The notes under the pieces: generated by a model
What the model was told of the DNA's origin: nothing
The model's input: the letters and a program-made list of their open reading frames with translations, nothing else
The model's database searches: none
Program-made: the position numbers and the translations under genes
Shown here: positions 36,801 through 43,560 of the stretch, one piece after another
How the letters are laid out: each line of letters begins with the position of its first letter
Numbering within the stretch: the stretch's first letter is position 1
NCBI GenBank assembly: GCA_050084985.1
Contig: JBITNC010000002.1
Span: forward strand, 30,070,001-30,134,000
Origin: Nageia nagi
Lineage: Eukaryota > Pinophyta
DNA length: 64,000 nucleotides
Reading direction: 5' to 3'

Positions 36801-36895
36801 TTTACAGGAGTCCAGACAAAGAAGGATTGGCAGTAATGGGTTCTTTTGATCAGTGTGTTAGAGTTGCTATTGTCACAAACTTAAACAAGATTTGA
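3104..36895 (+). CDS. WDR92: WDR92/Monad (DNAAF10)-like WD-repeat protein, 3' seven exons (partial gene)
   Basis: Joining 3104-3142, 3292-3368, 3590-3667, 3765-3821, 6412-6564, 36631-36698 and 36808-36895 gives about 186 codons in one frame, every border GT-AG and every phase compatible. The product matches the C-terminal half of WDR92, with signature segments '[18 protein letters not shown]', 'MFDLR', '[10 protein letters not shown]', 'FHVFDLR', '[11 protein letters not shown]', '[17 protein letters not shown]' and a terminal 'VTNLNKI' before TGA. These correspond to the last WD blades of a seven-bladed propeller of about 357 residues, so roughly the first 165 residues lie upstream of the window. 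In animals and green algae WDR92 joins the R2TP/prefoldin-like co-chaperone and helps pre-assemble axonemal dynein in the cytoplasm; its role in seed plants is not established. No frameshift or internal stop was seen. The 30-kb intron between exons five and six is the main oddity. Confidence 0.88.
4164..4192. repeat. (AT)n microsatellite
   Basis: Nearly pure alternating A and T of about 28 bases inside the 2.6-kb WDR92-like intron. Confidence 0.9.
4273..4400 (-). mobile_element. 5'-truncated LINE 3' end
   Basis: The stretch begins with a GAAA-type tandem (AAAGAAAGAAAGAAAAG) and continues with ATATTAATGTC and GACCAAAAGCGGTCAATGGGA. The same order occurs at 39586-39650, next to minus-strand LINE coding sequence. 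On the minus strand the tandem is the 3' tail. Only about 120 bp is present, so this is a severely truncated insertion. Confidence 0.6.
4520..5373 (-). repeat. Ty3/Gypsy-type LTR piece, minus orientation
   Basis: The right end reads, on the minus strand, TGTAATGTCCCC, the same terminus seen at 44239, which abuts a Gypsy chromodomain integrase. The block also shares ATATTACAATCATCAAGG and 'actaatattgcatttata' runs with 43930-44010. The short open frames inside it are non-coding LTR sequence. The left boundary is approximate. Confidence 0.55.
5374..5800 (-). repeat. Second LTR piece of the same Gypsy family, minus orientation
   Basis: It ends at about 5798 with the same minus-strand terminus TGTAATGTCCCC. 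Its inner part (5640-5730) is homologous on the opposite strand to 35025-35130, as seen in a shared run around 'GATTGACACAAGATTCTCAATCC' variants. Two adjacent copies suggest nested or tandem insertion. The left limit is uncertain. Confidence 0.5.
6412..6564 (+). CDS. WDR92: WDR92-like exon e, just before the giant intron
   Basis: A 153-nt, 51-codon exon in phase 0 encodes [17 protein letters not shown], a [11 protein letters not shown] strand and a basic/Ser loop ending 'GGKPNG'. This matches the penultimate WD blade of WDR92. The first few residues (MSIGT) differ from the Ala-His-Lys/Arg-Ser found there in the family, and the inferred acceptor is weak, so the exact 5' border is less certain than the other exon ends. 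The donor GGG|GTATTC opens the 30-kb intron. Confidence 0.8.
7605..7875. repeat. Minisatellite built on the palindrome CTTGTT-T-AACAAG
   Basis: Seven copies of CTTGTTTAACAAG or one-base variants occur near 7613, 7678, 7718, 7760, 7792, 7815 and 7839, each followed by AGATTTCTT or similar and several by runs of GATCTT. Spacing is irregular, 23 to 65 bp. The apparent 74-codon reading frame (Leu-Phe-Asn-Lys-Arg-Phe-Leu repeats) is a by-product of the tandem repeat. Confidence 0.85.
8459..9348 (+). repeat. LTR-like block, plus orientation, with TATA box
   Basis: It starts TGTTATGCGTGCACAACA and matches, on the opposite strand, the block ending at 475. It carries three copies of the ACATGC-TTTT-GCATGT palindrome (8658, 8862, 8969), two of them followed by CAAAATCGGTG. 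A TATA-like TTTATAAAAGG lies near 9135. This looks like the promoter-bearing half of an LTR. Its right end may be the point where the next TTGTGC-type terminus begins. Confidence 0.5.
9349..10546 (+). repeat. LTR-like block with about three 186-bp tandem repeats
   Basis: The left terminus TTGTGCCCGCACAACACA is the same as at 23305. From about 9900 to 10540 a unit of about 186 bp recurs: the 'TTTAGGT.T.CAAATTTT' element falls near 9949, 10135, 10318 and 10503, and 'CTAGGTGCATGTTTT' near 9995, 10183 and 10370. The upstream part (9650-9800) is a decayed short repeat around 'AGTTTGAGCC'. It is interrupted on the right by the non-autonomous element at 10547. Confidence 0.55.
10840..10975 (+). repeat. 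Short tandem repeat CCCCCACGTTGGC in the left LTR
   Basis: Four to five units of about 30 bp containing ACCCCCACGTTGGCA.T occur in a row. Related ACGTTGG or ATGTTGG words recur in the right LTR (13240-13420) and in the interior (12310-12560). Confidence 0.75.
11791..11802 (+). promoter_or_regulatory. Primer-binding site, decayed (tRNA-Met type)
   Basis: TGGTATTAGAGT differs from the usual TGGTATCAGAGC by two C-to-T changes and sits two bases after the left LTR end. Confidence 0.6.
11990..12350 (+). pseudogene. Gag-like remnant with charged 12-residue repeats
   Basis: One plus-strand frame reads '[20 protein letters not shown]', followed by degenerate units like [15 protein letters not shown], about five of them at roughly 36-nt spacing, with two internal stops. 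The acidic/basic dipeptide repeats suggest the N-terminal part of a Gypsy gag. Other frames through the same repeats also stay open (a 138-codon frame from 12164 and a minus-strand frame), but those are repeat artefacts. Function is inferred only from position between PBS and PPT. Confidence 0.35.
12959..14167 (+). repeat. Right LTR of the non-autonomous element
   Basis: Begins TGTGACGTCC and ends GGATCATTACA. It is homologous to the left LTR at 10547-11788 and to the LTR at 35210-36132. TATA-like 'gtataaagag' lies near 13480. Confidence 0.65.
14168..15919 (+). repeat. LTR-like promoter repeats upstream of orphan copy A
   Basis: From about 14900 this stretch repeats the ACATGCTTTTGCA palindrome family in degenerate form (14923, 15040, 15538, 15760), each followed by CCAAA..ATG.GC, like the block at 8459. 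A TATA-like 'tatatatatgagg' lies near 15145 and 'ctctataagaagg' near 15890, each with sequence resembling an LTR transcription start after it. I see no coding region. It probably represents one or two partial LTRs leading into copy A. Confidence 0.4.
16067..19588 (+). pseudogene. Orphan retroelement-like protein, copy A (decayed, about 1,150 codons)
   Basis: I do not recognise the family. The start ATG at 16067 follows tttttcAG. The N-terminal half stays in one frame from 16067 to about 17690 apart from several single stop codons, mostly TAG or TGA. Landmarks, all shared with copy B at 27352, are '[11 protein letters not shown]', 'LCYEV', a '[10 protein letters not shown]' run, '[13 protein letters not shown]' and '[14 protein letters not shown]'. 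Then come a Ser-rich and strongly acidic linker (about 17850-18250), a conserved 'EELKKKR' charged helix (near 18410), and a Lys/Glu-rich coiled-coil-like C-terminus ending at a stop at 19586. Frameshifts occur near 17750, 18040 and in the C-terminal third. Size, acidic linker and coiled coil could suit a gag-like or accessory protein of a large LTR element. I found no protease, RT or integrase motifs beside it. Confidence 0.55.
19589..21100 (+). other. 3' non-coding region after orphan copy A
   Basis: No coding signal. A tandem duplication of about 70 bp sits at 19690-19800, with 'AGGGATGAGGTTTTGCTTCT' in both halves. The region 20820-20960 resembles 31590-31720, downstream of copy B (paired runs around CTTGTGCA..TTT..GG and GAAAGAAAA.CAT.CCAAC), which suggests both copies belong to one element family. 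Confidence 0.4.
21300..22873 (-). mobile_element. Decayed Copia element, gag-preintegrase to integrase, minus strand
   Basis: Read from right to left there is a PBS at 22862-22873, then a frame with '[28 protein letters not shown]' (GAG-preintegrase type), then '[11 protein letters not shown]' and '[17 protein letters not shown]' (integrase core, with Tyr where the catalytic Asp of the HSD motif should be), '[14 protein letters not shown]', and further on '[15 protein letters not shown]', equivalent to the conserved Gln-Gln-Asn-Gly-Val-Ala-Glu-Arg segment with Glu replaced by Thr. Several stops and frameshifts, and no recognisable RT, show it is dead and 3'-truncated. Confidence 0.7.
22874..23240 (-). 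repeat. 5' LTR of the decayed minus-strand Copia element
   Basis: It lies immediately beyond the reverse-oriented PBS (AGGTATCAGAGC on the minus strand, 22862-22873) and ends in CA there. The upstream limit at about 23240 is approximate. It is placed there because 23245-23300 resembles 31740-31790 instead. Confidence 0.5.
23305..26235 (+). repeat. LTR-like block with about four 365-bp tandem repeats
   Basis: It starts TGTTGTGCCCGCACAACACA like the block at 9349. From 23600 to 24050 a decayed unit around 'AGTTTGAGCCCGAAA' recurs every 50-60 bp. From about 24150 to 25560 a unit of about 365 bp repeats four times: 'GGTGCCAAAT' starts near 24237, 24608, 24971 and 25334, and the 'CCTGCGCCTA..CTT' element falls near 24385, 24755, 25118 and 25480. 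A TATA-like TCTATAAATAC lies near 25926. All frames through the repeats are shadows. The right limit is approximate. Confidence 0.55.
26463..26474 (-). promoter_or_regulatory. Intact tRNA-Met primer-binding site
   Basis: The complement reads TGGTATCAGAGC, the standard plant Copia PBS, directly abutting the LTR at 26475. Confidence 0.8.
26475..26761 (-). repeat. Copia LTR, minus orientation, with adjacent PBS
   Basis: The minus strand begins TGTTAGAGTGTTAAG at 26761 and ends CTTCACA at 26475. It is followed at once by a perfect PBS TGGTATCAGAGC (26463-26474 on the plus strand as its complement). Only about 200 bp of possible interior lies to the left, so the element is truncated. Confidence 0.75.
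26762..27351 (+). other. Leader of orphan copy B, no gene seen
   Basis: AT-rich sequence with runs of 'CAAAAA.TT'. A reverse purine tract (CATTCTCCCCTGAG, near 27080) could mark a minus-strand LTR edge, but the evidence is thin. Confidence 0.3.
27352..30481 (+). pseudogene. Orphan retroelement-like protein, copy B (decayed)
   Basis: This is homologous along its length to copy A at 16067. The start ATG at 27352 opens '[20 protein letters not shown]'. Shared landmarks are '[11 protein letters not shown]', 'LCYEL', '[10 protein letters not shown]', '[14 protein letters not shown]', a frame change near 28250, '[17 protein letters not shown]', a Ser-rich acidic linker (28960-29110), '[14 protein letters not shown]' (29320), and coiled-coil-like segments (29640-29925 and 30278-30481) ending at a TAG. 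Internal stops near 27895, 28530, 28655, 29232 and 29497 and at least two frameshifts make it non-functional. Protein similarity to A looks clear but modest, so the two are old relatives rather than a recent duplication. No known domain was recognised. Confidence 0.55.
30482..32189 (+). other. 3' non-coding region after orphan copy B
   Basis: No coding signal. It includes 'CTAGGGTTT' repeats near 30610-30670, a TATA-like 'ctctataagtaag' near 30675, and segments resembling 20820-20960 and 23245-23300. It probably includes the LTR or 3' end of the element carrying copy B; boundaries cannot be set by eye. Confidence 0.35.
32190..32935 (+). mobile_element. LINE fragment: ORF1 C-terminus joined to 3' UTR
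   Basis: The frame 32212-32538 encodes a basic, low-complexity tail with 'VGRPLSQQ', '[10 protein letters not shown]' and '[10 protein letters not shown]'. The same three blocks occur in order at 58968-59150 on the minus strand, beside a DUF4283-like ORF1. Downstream, 32590-32935 looks like a LINE 3' UTR ending in an A-rich tail (CCAAAAAACAAAAAG). RT and endonuclease are absent, so the copy is internally deleted or a composite. Confidence 0.5.
32936..34114. other. No gene seen (within giant intron)
   Basis: AT-rich sequence with no conserved reading frame, structural motif or obvious repeat boundary that I could identify. Confidence 0.5.
34115..35024 (+). mobile_element. Decayed Copia fragment, integrase C-terminus to RT N-terminus
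   Basis: Plus-strand pieces read '[14 protein letters not shown]', '[17 protein letters not shown]', '[15 protein letters not shown]' and 'FDERGV', the conserved region following the Copia integrase core. Then come '[17 protein letters not shown]' and, in another frame, '[14 protein letters not shown]', the start of the RVT_2 domain. Several stops, shifts and a large internal loss separate them. It is truncated at both ends and is dead. Confidence 0.8.
35025..35209 (+). repeat. Fragment of the Gypsy LTR family of 4520-5800
   Basis: The run '..GGATTGGATAGAGCATCTCGTGCCAA..TTTTGACAGGTTACACGACTTGG' variants matches the complement of 5640-5730 and 5215-5290. No coding capacity is implied by the shared open frame. 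Confidence 0.5.
35210..36132 (+). repeat. LTR of the non-autonomous family (compare 10547 and 12959)
   Basis: It begins TGTGACGTCC, contains 'GTGAGCCCCAATGTGGGACATC' variants and 'CAAGGTGTGATTGGGCATG', and ends near ACATCACA. A TATA-like 'tctatatatgg' lies near 35550. No matching 5-bp target duplication was found at the ends, so it may be a remnant rather than a clean solo LTR. Confidence 0.6.
36631..36895 (+). CDS. WDR92: WDR92-like last two exons
   Basis: Exon 36631-36698 (68 nt) encodes [19 protein letters not shown] and the start of FDW. A 109-bp intron splits the Trp codon (TG|G), and exon 36808-36895 encodes [19 protein letters not shown] ending 'VTNLNKI' and TGA at 36893. The STQP..FDWSPDK block and the Asn-Lys-Ile C-terminus are diagnostic of WDR92. 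Reading frame and splice phases join without error to the exon ending at 6564. Confidence 0.9.
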
Positions 36896-37739
36896 CTTCT
36901 GGTATCTTACAATTTGTAAGATATTTTTGTGAGCTAATGTTATTCTTTGTCATCAAGTTGCCTAAAAACTAAGCTTCAAACCTGTTGTTGATGTGCATTG
37001 TTTTGTATCTATACGATATTGAAAAATAGCCATTGAATCCTGGTTTTGTGGTCTTGAGTCTTGCACTTTATAATACAAAAGTGGATTTTTGTTTATCATG
37101 TTTCACTATCAAAGCATTATCAATAGCCAATATTGACATGTCTTTATATGTTAGATATTTGTCTACATAAACCATATATATTATAGAAATTTCAAATGTT
37201 TTTAAAGAAGCTTTGACTATTCGTCAGGATAAGGATACATACACATAATAAATGTCCACTTTTATATTTCTAATTTTTGAACTTAACAGTATAATCCATT
37301 GTATTGAAAAAATTCAGTGTTAAATGCATTATTAATGGGATTGTGCACTTAACAGGAAAAAGAAAGCAGAAGACCGAAAAGAATATGAATTATAAGGATT
37401 CTTAAAATGAGGGTGTAAAATCTCAAACAAAATGGAACAAAACAAAACTTCGAAACCTTAAACCCTAAACTTCGAAAACATAATATGTTAATTTTATGTT
37501 ATTTTCTATTATTATTTTTTTTTCTTCTTTTTTCACAAACCATAACAATAGAACTATGTTATAACTTGCATAGATAAAACCCAAAAAGTAGAATGGATCA
37601 AGACTCTTTACACCAAAACTAAACTATTGAGTATTCATTGGCTAAGTAGAATCATAAAATGTGGCTGTGTTTGAGATAGAAAAAACCAATGAAGGGGGAC
37701 ATCTTTAATGGTTGTCTTTGAAGGTTGAGAAGGAACGTC
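36896..37739 (+). other. 3' flank of the WDR92-like gene
   Basis: AT-rich non-coding sequence after the TGA, presumably containing the 3' UTR. An exact poly(A) site cannot be called. Confidence 0.5.
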
Positions 37740-39060
37740 CTCAAGCTCCAAAAGGAAGTGGAGATCATTGATTAAGGGAATAGAATAGGCAAAACTCCTT
37801 CAAAGGCATCATCTCAATAAAAAATGTCTAAAGATATGAAGTCCCTAAATAAGAGAACAACCTTAAGGCACATAGTAGAGAAAAAGGAAAACAAATGCAA
37901 ACATGTACTTTGGAAGATGATGGCGATGATAAAGTTCTAAAGAAATACAAGGATAACGGAAAGATAGAAGATGATGAACTAGTAAAGAAGAAGACTTCTA
38001 AAAGATCAAAGGAACAAATGATGAAGATATATAAGAGGAAGTTTTAGATAAAGAGGATGACTCTACTGAAGGTGTAACTCCCCTACAATAAAGTTTGGAT
38101 TTTCTTAAAGCTTCCCATAGTCAATCTAAACCAATGCATACAAACTTAGAATTGGATCATTTGATCCAATTATATGGTTCTAAACAAGCCCCTCTATTTC
38201 TCCTCAATCTTCACAATATCTTGACACATTCTCATTATGATGAAAATGATGACACTATCTCAGGAACTGATGTCATGAGTAGAGATGCAAATCTCCAACA
38301 GGATAATATTTTACTCAATTTGTAAGTGGTTATCCATTGAAAGATAAATCTAATGGGCAATGTAACTTTGGGGAAGGTTACGATGAAGAGAACAAAGATC
38401 AATTTCATCACCTCCAAAAAGAACATTAGTGTTTTGAATAAAATAAAATAAAATAGGAAATCAAGGATCTATAAGTACCAAGGTTAAATTCTAAGGAAGT
38501 CAAATTGCAAGTTGCTCAAGGCTTGACAATGCATCGATAGATATATAAATTTATTGAAGAAATGATATGTTTATTTGAAGCTAGTTGTGTATAACTATTA
38601 TGTAAACCTACAGCTATAAATGGAAGAATTAAATGGGGTGAAAAGGGGAAATTGTTGCTTAAAATCTTCAACGAACATGAATAAAAAATAAGAAGATTGA
38701 CAAAAGTTGTGGTGTCTACAGGAAATATGGAGATTTATAAGAACAATGATAAGCTCAAGGGCCTTCATAATTTTTTATTTGATGTTGAGGGGAAGACAAA
38801 GTACATCATTAATGTTTTGGAAAGAGTTATGGATGAAATCATAGCTACTTTTGATGAATTCTAGTTAAAATTACTAGATAATAAAGGAATGCTGCTAAAG
38901 GTTAAGGAAGTAAAATCCTATGTGGTTTACAACCTTAGAACTTGGTTGTTGATACAAGATGTCAACATCTTCAACTCTAGGATTTATTTTTGGTTAGTGG
39001 TTGATATCATGGTTGTTGGAAACTTGGCATCATCAAGGATCGAAATCAAACCTCAAAACT
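37740..39060 (+). pseudogene. Decayed unidentified coding remnant
   Basis: Open pieces on the plus strand have coding-like composition: acidic 'DKEDDSTEGVTPL', a 76-codon piece at 38095-38325, and 'ERVMDEIIATFDEF' followed by 'VYNLRTWLLIQDVNIF' near 38820-39000. Stops and shifts are frequent. I do not recognise a family. The acidic-then-helical layout is loosely like orphan copies A and B, but I could not find shared motifs. Confidence 0.25.
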
Positions 39061-39089
39061 AAGTTTTTGGCATTTTGCTTAGAAATGCA

Positions 39090-39285
39090 ACCCTGCCTGC
39101 GTTTCATTAGCCCAAATGTGGTGCCTACCATGTTTCGAGTAAAATGTGACCACGTTTAAGGAACACGATTGCATTTCTAGTAAAACGTGACCACGTTTTA
39201 GAACATGACAACGTTTCTAATAAAACGTGACCATGTTTCATGAACATGACCACATTTCAAAATAGAGGTGCATTTCGATTGCATT
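39090..39285. repeat. Minisatellite built on the palindrome AAAACGTG-AC-CACGTTTT
   Basis: Four decayed units of about 40 bp occur, each with TAAAACGTGACCACGTTT or a close variant (near 39139, 39180, 39222 and a partial at 39245), plus spacer GAACA.GA. The unit at 39180 is a perfect 8-bp inverted repeat around AC. Confidence 0.8.
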
Positions 39286-39584
39286 TTCCAATTTTAGCTT
39301 GTCTTGGTCAGCTTTGGCTAACTATCTTAGTTTAGCTTGATTTGATAGTTATCTATGATTTGAAGTTATAGTGTCTACAATGTTTGGTGTGATTTAGAAT
39401 AGAATCTAAAGCTATTTACAATAGATTTGACTGATTGTGATAAGTCTTAAGATAATTTCTCTCAAACAGTCCATGTCTATTCTAATGTATACCAAAGTCT
39501 ATATAAGCATGTACCCATTTCGATCATCTAGAACATGTAGAACAAGCATGTAAGTGTTACAGAGAGATCTTGAGAGCTCTATAA

Positions 39585-41049
39585 AGAAAGAAAGAAAGAA
39601 AGAAATATATTAATGTCCACAAATGACCAAAAGCGGTCAATGGGATTGAAGAGTGTACAAGTCTAAAGCAGCATGAAGGGCATGATGGCCCTCACTCGAA
39701 GCAAACTAAAAATCTAAGAACAAAATAGGGACTAGTTCCTAGAAGGGGAAAAATAGTCAAATGGAGAAGCATCTCTCGGTTTGACAGTGCCCTCCTAGGC
39801 TGATCTATGTCTGTATCGATGTTGTTGCGACTAAAGAAGGTCATGATCTGCTACGATCTCATAGAACTAAGGTCGATATGCACCCTCTATCTGGTACATC
39901 AAATATGCTGAGGTGGATCATCAATTCTGCCTACAAACACCCTCTTATGAGGCATCTGGGAAGAAAGAGTTAATCAAGCGATCTCCTATCGGGTGCTGAG
40001 AGTCCAATAATAGATGTTTCCTAAGAAGGAAAGTCTCTTTGAGATAGAGTGCTAAACATCGATGGTTTGGGAACTGGAAGAATGTCTAGATCCAGCTATG
40101 TGCATCCCAAAAAAGACAATGGTACCGCCCTCGAATCTCATAATAAACCAAGCATTGGAAGATGAAACAATCTTCACTCTCAGGCTTTATCAAACATAAC
40201 CGACATACTTGAAGGTCACGTGCCAAGTGGTGATCTGACTCGATCCAAAGTGGATGGGAGCACACTCTGAACTGGCCTAGGAACATTTGTAAGCCAACAG
40301 GAAGGTGTAATCGTACGTAGGTAGGAGGTCGAATCAACCCTCTATCAATCCTTAGGAAGTGATGTGAGTAGTGCACTAGCTTGGGTGTGGGGAGACTACA
40401 GAGTAACCCAAGTGCGTTGAATACAGGCCCTGTAAAGCATGTCTCTAGTCGAATCCAACGTAACCTTAGGTTCCCTGTTAGTGTCTCCCTGGAGTATAGT
40501 TAGGTGGTTTGGTGAAAACTCGAAGCGATGTAATGCCTTGGAGACCTCAGAGAACCAACACCAATGATAACCTTGAATTATCAAGTCCATGGATGATGCC
40601 AAGGCTCTGTAGGGGAGTCGGTAATCTCAGCCCGTAGAAGCAAAGGTGTGGAGATGATGAAGAAAGAGGACCATCAATGCAAGGGACCGTATCTGTAAAG
40701 GCTGGAAGCCAAACTCTGCCAACATAATATGGTGCAGAACATACTGCTTACTTTGAATAGAATGGGATAGGGTGCCAACCAAGAGCCTCTCGACTGTGGC
40801 CCAATTCGAGCTCCTCAAGCTAGGGCCCCAAACCTCAAAACCATATAATACTGTGGGAGTGACCAAGGTGTGGAATAACTGGAGCTTGGATGATTTATCC
40901 TGAAAATGGAGCTAGTCACACTGTCTCTCCATGGAGGAGACTATTGCATATCCACATTGAACTTTGGGTGGGGCTGCTGCTCGCATAGAGAATCGAGGTC
41001 CCGTGAAGAGCATAGTCTTGTTTAGGCTATAGAATGTGTGTGTGCTCCA
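39585..41049 (-). mobile_element. 5'-truncated LINE: RT C-terminal region and zf-RVT, minus strand
   Basis: From right to left the minus strand encodes 'AAPPKVQCGYAIVSSMERQCD', 'FHTLVTPTVLYGFEVWGPSL' (the conserved Leu-Tyr-Gly..Glu-Trp-Gly segment after plant LINE RT), 'VLHHIMLAEFG..PL', and near the end 'CRLCLIKPESEDCFIFQC', the zf-RVT zinc finger. Single stops separate otherwise collinear frames. The 3' end at about 39585 carries a (TTTC)n tail instead of poly(A). The catalytic RT core and endonuclease are missing. Confidence 0.8.
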
Positions 41050-41434
41050 TGAGAGCACACCCATATGTATAATGTCATATTCTATTAGAATATACACAAG
41101 GTTCATTGTATATGATTATATGTTTGTTATCAATATAGTGTGTGTTTGCTACAACAATCTTATCATAGTTTATTGCTCCATAAATATGTGTTAATTGTTA
41201 CTCCAAGGTTGCTTCTAAAGGTCGACTCATTACTTCATTGGTTTATTGTGGATGTTTGGTTAAACCCAAACCTGTGATCTTGGGTGAGTTGGTGAGAAAA
41301 TTCATCTCTTGTTAAATGTGTTTATGTTTATGCTTTCGCTTGTGAGAGTTCAATAATCTTATCAAGGTTATTGCAACATTGTTTGAGTTGAACCTTTAGA
41401 ATAATTGATGTAGTGAATCTATTGAGATTCTACA
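41050..41434 (+). repeat. Copia LTR, plus orientation
   Basis: It runs from TGAGAGCACACC to TTCTACA and is followed by a decayed PBS (TAGTATTAGAGT at 41437). The left end is inferred from the TG and from the end of the LINE; the partner LTR was not found. Confidence 0.5.
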
Positions 41435-41436
41435 TT

Positions 41437-41448
41437 TAGTATTAGAGT
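41437..41448 (+). promoter_or_regulatory. Decayed primer-binding site
   Basis: TAGTATTAGAGT compared with TGGTATCAGAGC differs by one G-to-A and two C-to-T transitions only, as expected for deamination of methylated DNA. Confidence 0.55.
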
Positions 41449-41549
41449 TATGTTGAAAAGTGTGAAACTTTTTTCAGCATTAGTTGTAAATTCTTGTAGA
41501 AGATTTATGAAAGTCTTTACAAAAGTGATTGCTTATTGCTCTTGGTATA

Positions 41550-42893
41550 ATGGATAACAACAACTATGAAGTGGAAGATCCAAAACTTGTTGGAGAGGAG
41601 TATATGTTTTGGAATGTCAAAATGAGGACATTCTTGATTGCTTGTGGGAGAGGAATAAGCAAGAAAAAGGAGCAACACCAAAACTGCTTGGCCTTCTTGG
41701 AGATAAAAAAGAGTATGAAGGAGAACACTTTGCCACACATTACAAGTTAAATGACAACTACAAGTGCATGGAAAATAATACAAGATATTTTTGGGACTTC
41801 TTGTGAGCCTAACTATTGTATGAGCAAGGAGAAGCCTTGCATCCTTGAGGAGCCTTGTGTTGAAGAAACTCTTTTCATGGAAGAGAGTTATAATGAAGGT
41901 TATTGTGAGAAACCTTGTGAGATCCTCATTGTTGGAGGCATGTCTTGTGATGAAGGCATGAAACATTGTAATAGTCAATTCTTTCTCATAAAGGGAGAAT
42001 ATGATAAAAAACAAAAATTGTGTTGATGAATGGCATGTTTAGGAAGCATGGACATTGATGATGAAAGTCTCATTGAATAAACAATTGTTGAAAGATCATT
42101 ATATGAGAATGATGATTGTTGTTATGAAGACCACTCCAAAGTGGAAGATTGCTTTTTTGAAGACCACCAAGATGAGGTGGAGTTCCTGAAGAATGTCTCA
42201 CGAAAGAGGCATATGATGAATTATGTCTTATGGAGGAGTTACCAAAATTTGAAGAAGATTCATATTATGATACCACACTAATTCTCATGGAGGAGAATGT
42301 TGAAGACAAGGAGCCAACACTTCAACACAATGGTTGGCTTGCTTATGTTGAATGGAAGGTTGCTTTATTGAAAAAGCAAATTTGAAAGAGGAAGATGGAG
42401 GAGAAACACTCATGGAAGAGCATGTTTATTTGAAGATGACTCACATAAAATGGATGAATATTTGAGAGCTCACTCATATGGAGTGAGAGATGATTGTCTT
42501 GTTGAGAAGAAAAATATTTTGTGAGATGATTACCCAAGTCTTGAAGAGGAAAAAGAGATGCAAGCTATTAGCTTCATGCTCATTGATGATCACTCACCAA
42601 GAGTGAGGTTTGATGAATATTATCTTATGGATGAGATATAGGAAGAAAACAAGATTGATGAACATCAAGTTGTAATCACTATGGAGACATTAATTGTTGA
42701 AGATGGAGATCACTCACATGGAGTGAATGCAATGAAGAATGGGAGTTTTCTTGGAAAGGTAGCATTGTATGAAGAGGCGCCATGGAGGTACCTTGTTGAA
42801 AAAGAAGAAATGGTTGCTTATGAAGCAACAACACCAAAGCTACAACATGTGATGAGCCATTCTAGGGCTCACTCCTCAAACGTGCCCTACTAG
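41550..42893 (+). pseudogene. Copia-like gag remnant followed by an acidic, Glu/Cys-rich tail
   Basis: The frame at 41550 begins 'MDNNNYEVEDPKLVGEEYMFW', then 'MRTFLIACGRGI' and, in another frame, 'TTTSAWKIIQDIFGTS', matching the UBN2/DUF4219 gag pattern (Leu-x-Gly-x-x-Tyr-x-x-Trp, then Met-x-x-x-Leu). Instead of continuing into a zinc knuckle, it passes near 41810 into acidic sequence with 'EKPCILEEPCVEETLFMEES', and then to about 42893 through many Glu/Asp-rich pieces ('EDHSKVEDCFFEDHQDEVE', 'EEKEMQAISFMLIDDHSPR') broken by stops and shifts. The acidic part is not typical of Copia gag. No pol sequence was found before 42900. Confidence 0.5.
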
Positions 42894-43560
42894 AGGGGTG
42901 TTTGGCTTCAAGCTTCCAAATTAGTCTAGACAACTCAAAAATGCACCAAATATCCAACTTCTAGCTAATTTGAGTAATTAAACACTTTGAACATGCAAAA
43001 ATACCTATAATAATTCAACATTACAGTAGGGAAGCATAAACAAAAGTTAACAATGAAAATATACTTCCAGATCCAATGTCAAACTTAGGAGAAAAATCCA
43101 TATTTTAACAATGCAAAACTTATTCCAAAAATCAACATCCAAGCATAGAGAGATAAATAGCAATATTTCGATAAAAAAATGTAATTGTATTGATAAAATG
43201 ATAGCAGAAGCATAATTATAATATTTTTGCCAACCTAAGGAGTTTGTATTAGGATTGTCTCCAATAGGGTTATTTTGTATGGCTCCAGGGCCTCACTAAT
43301 CCTAGAAGCAGTGAGGCAAAGACCATGTCTCCTTTGTAGCAACTGTGATGGAACCAACAACATTCCTCTTAAAATGGCTAGAGTAAGTTCAAGGGTAGCC
43401 TCCTATCACCTCGATACCTCAAATGCTGGTTGCCCTACAAGTGGCAAAGAAAGAGTTCTCACAATTCAAAAAAGGGATTTATATTCAATAATTAACATAT
43501 CTCACAATGGCTATGAGTTTCCTTTTATACGTGAGGGTGATCATCTTTTAATTTTGCATT
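42894..43560. other. No gene seen
   Basis: AT-rich until about 43260, then a 95-codon open stretch without recognisable features. No boundary motif is evident. Confidence 0.4.

Noticed and set aside
3104-36895. WDR92-like sequence as a pseudogene
   Set aside because: Exons have introns with proper borders, so it is not a retrocopy, and none of the seven visible exons has a stop or frameshift. Upstream exons remain unseen.
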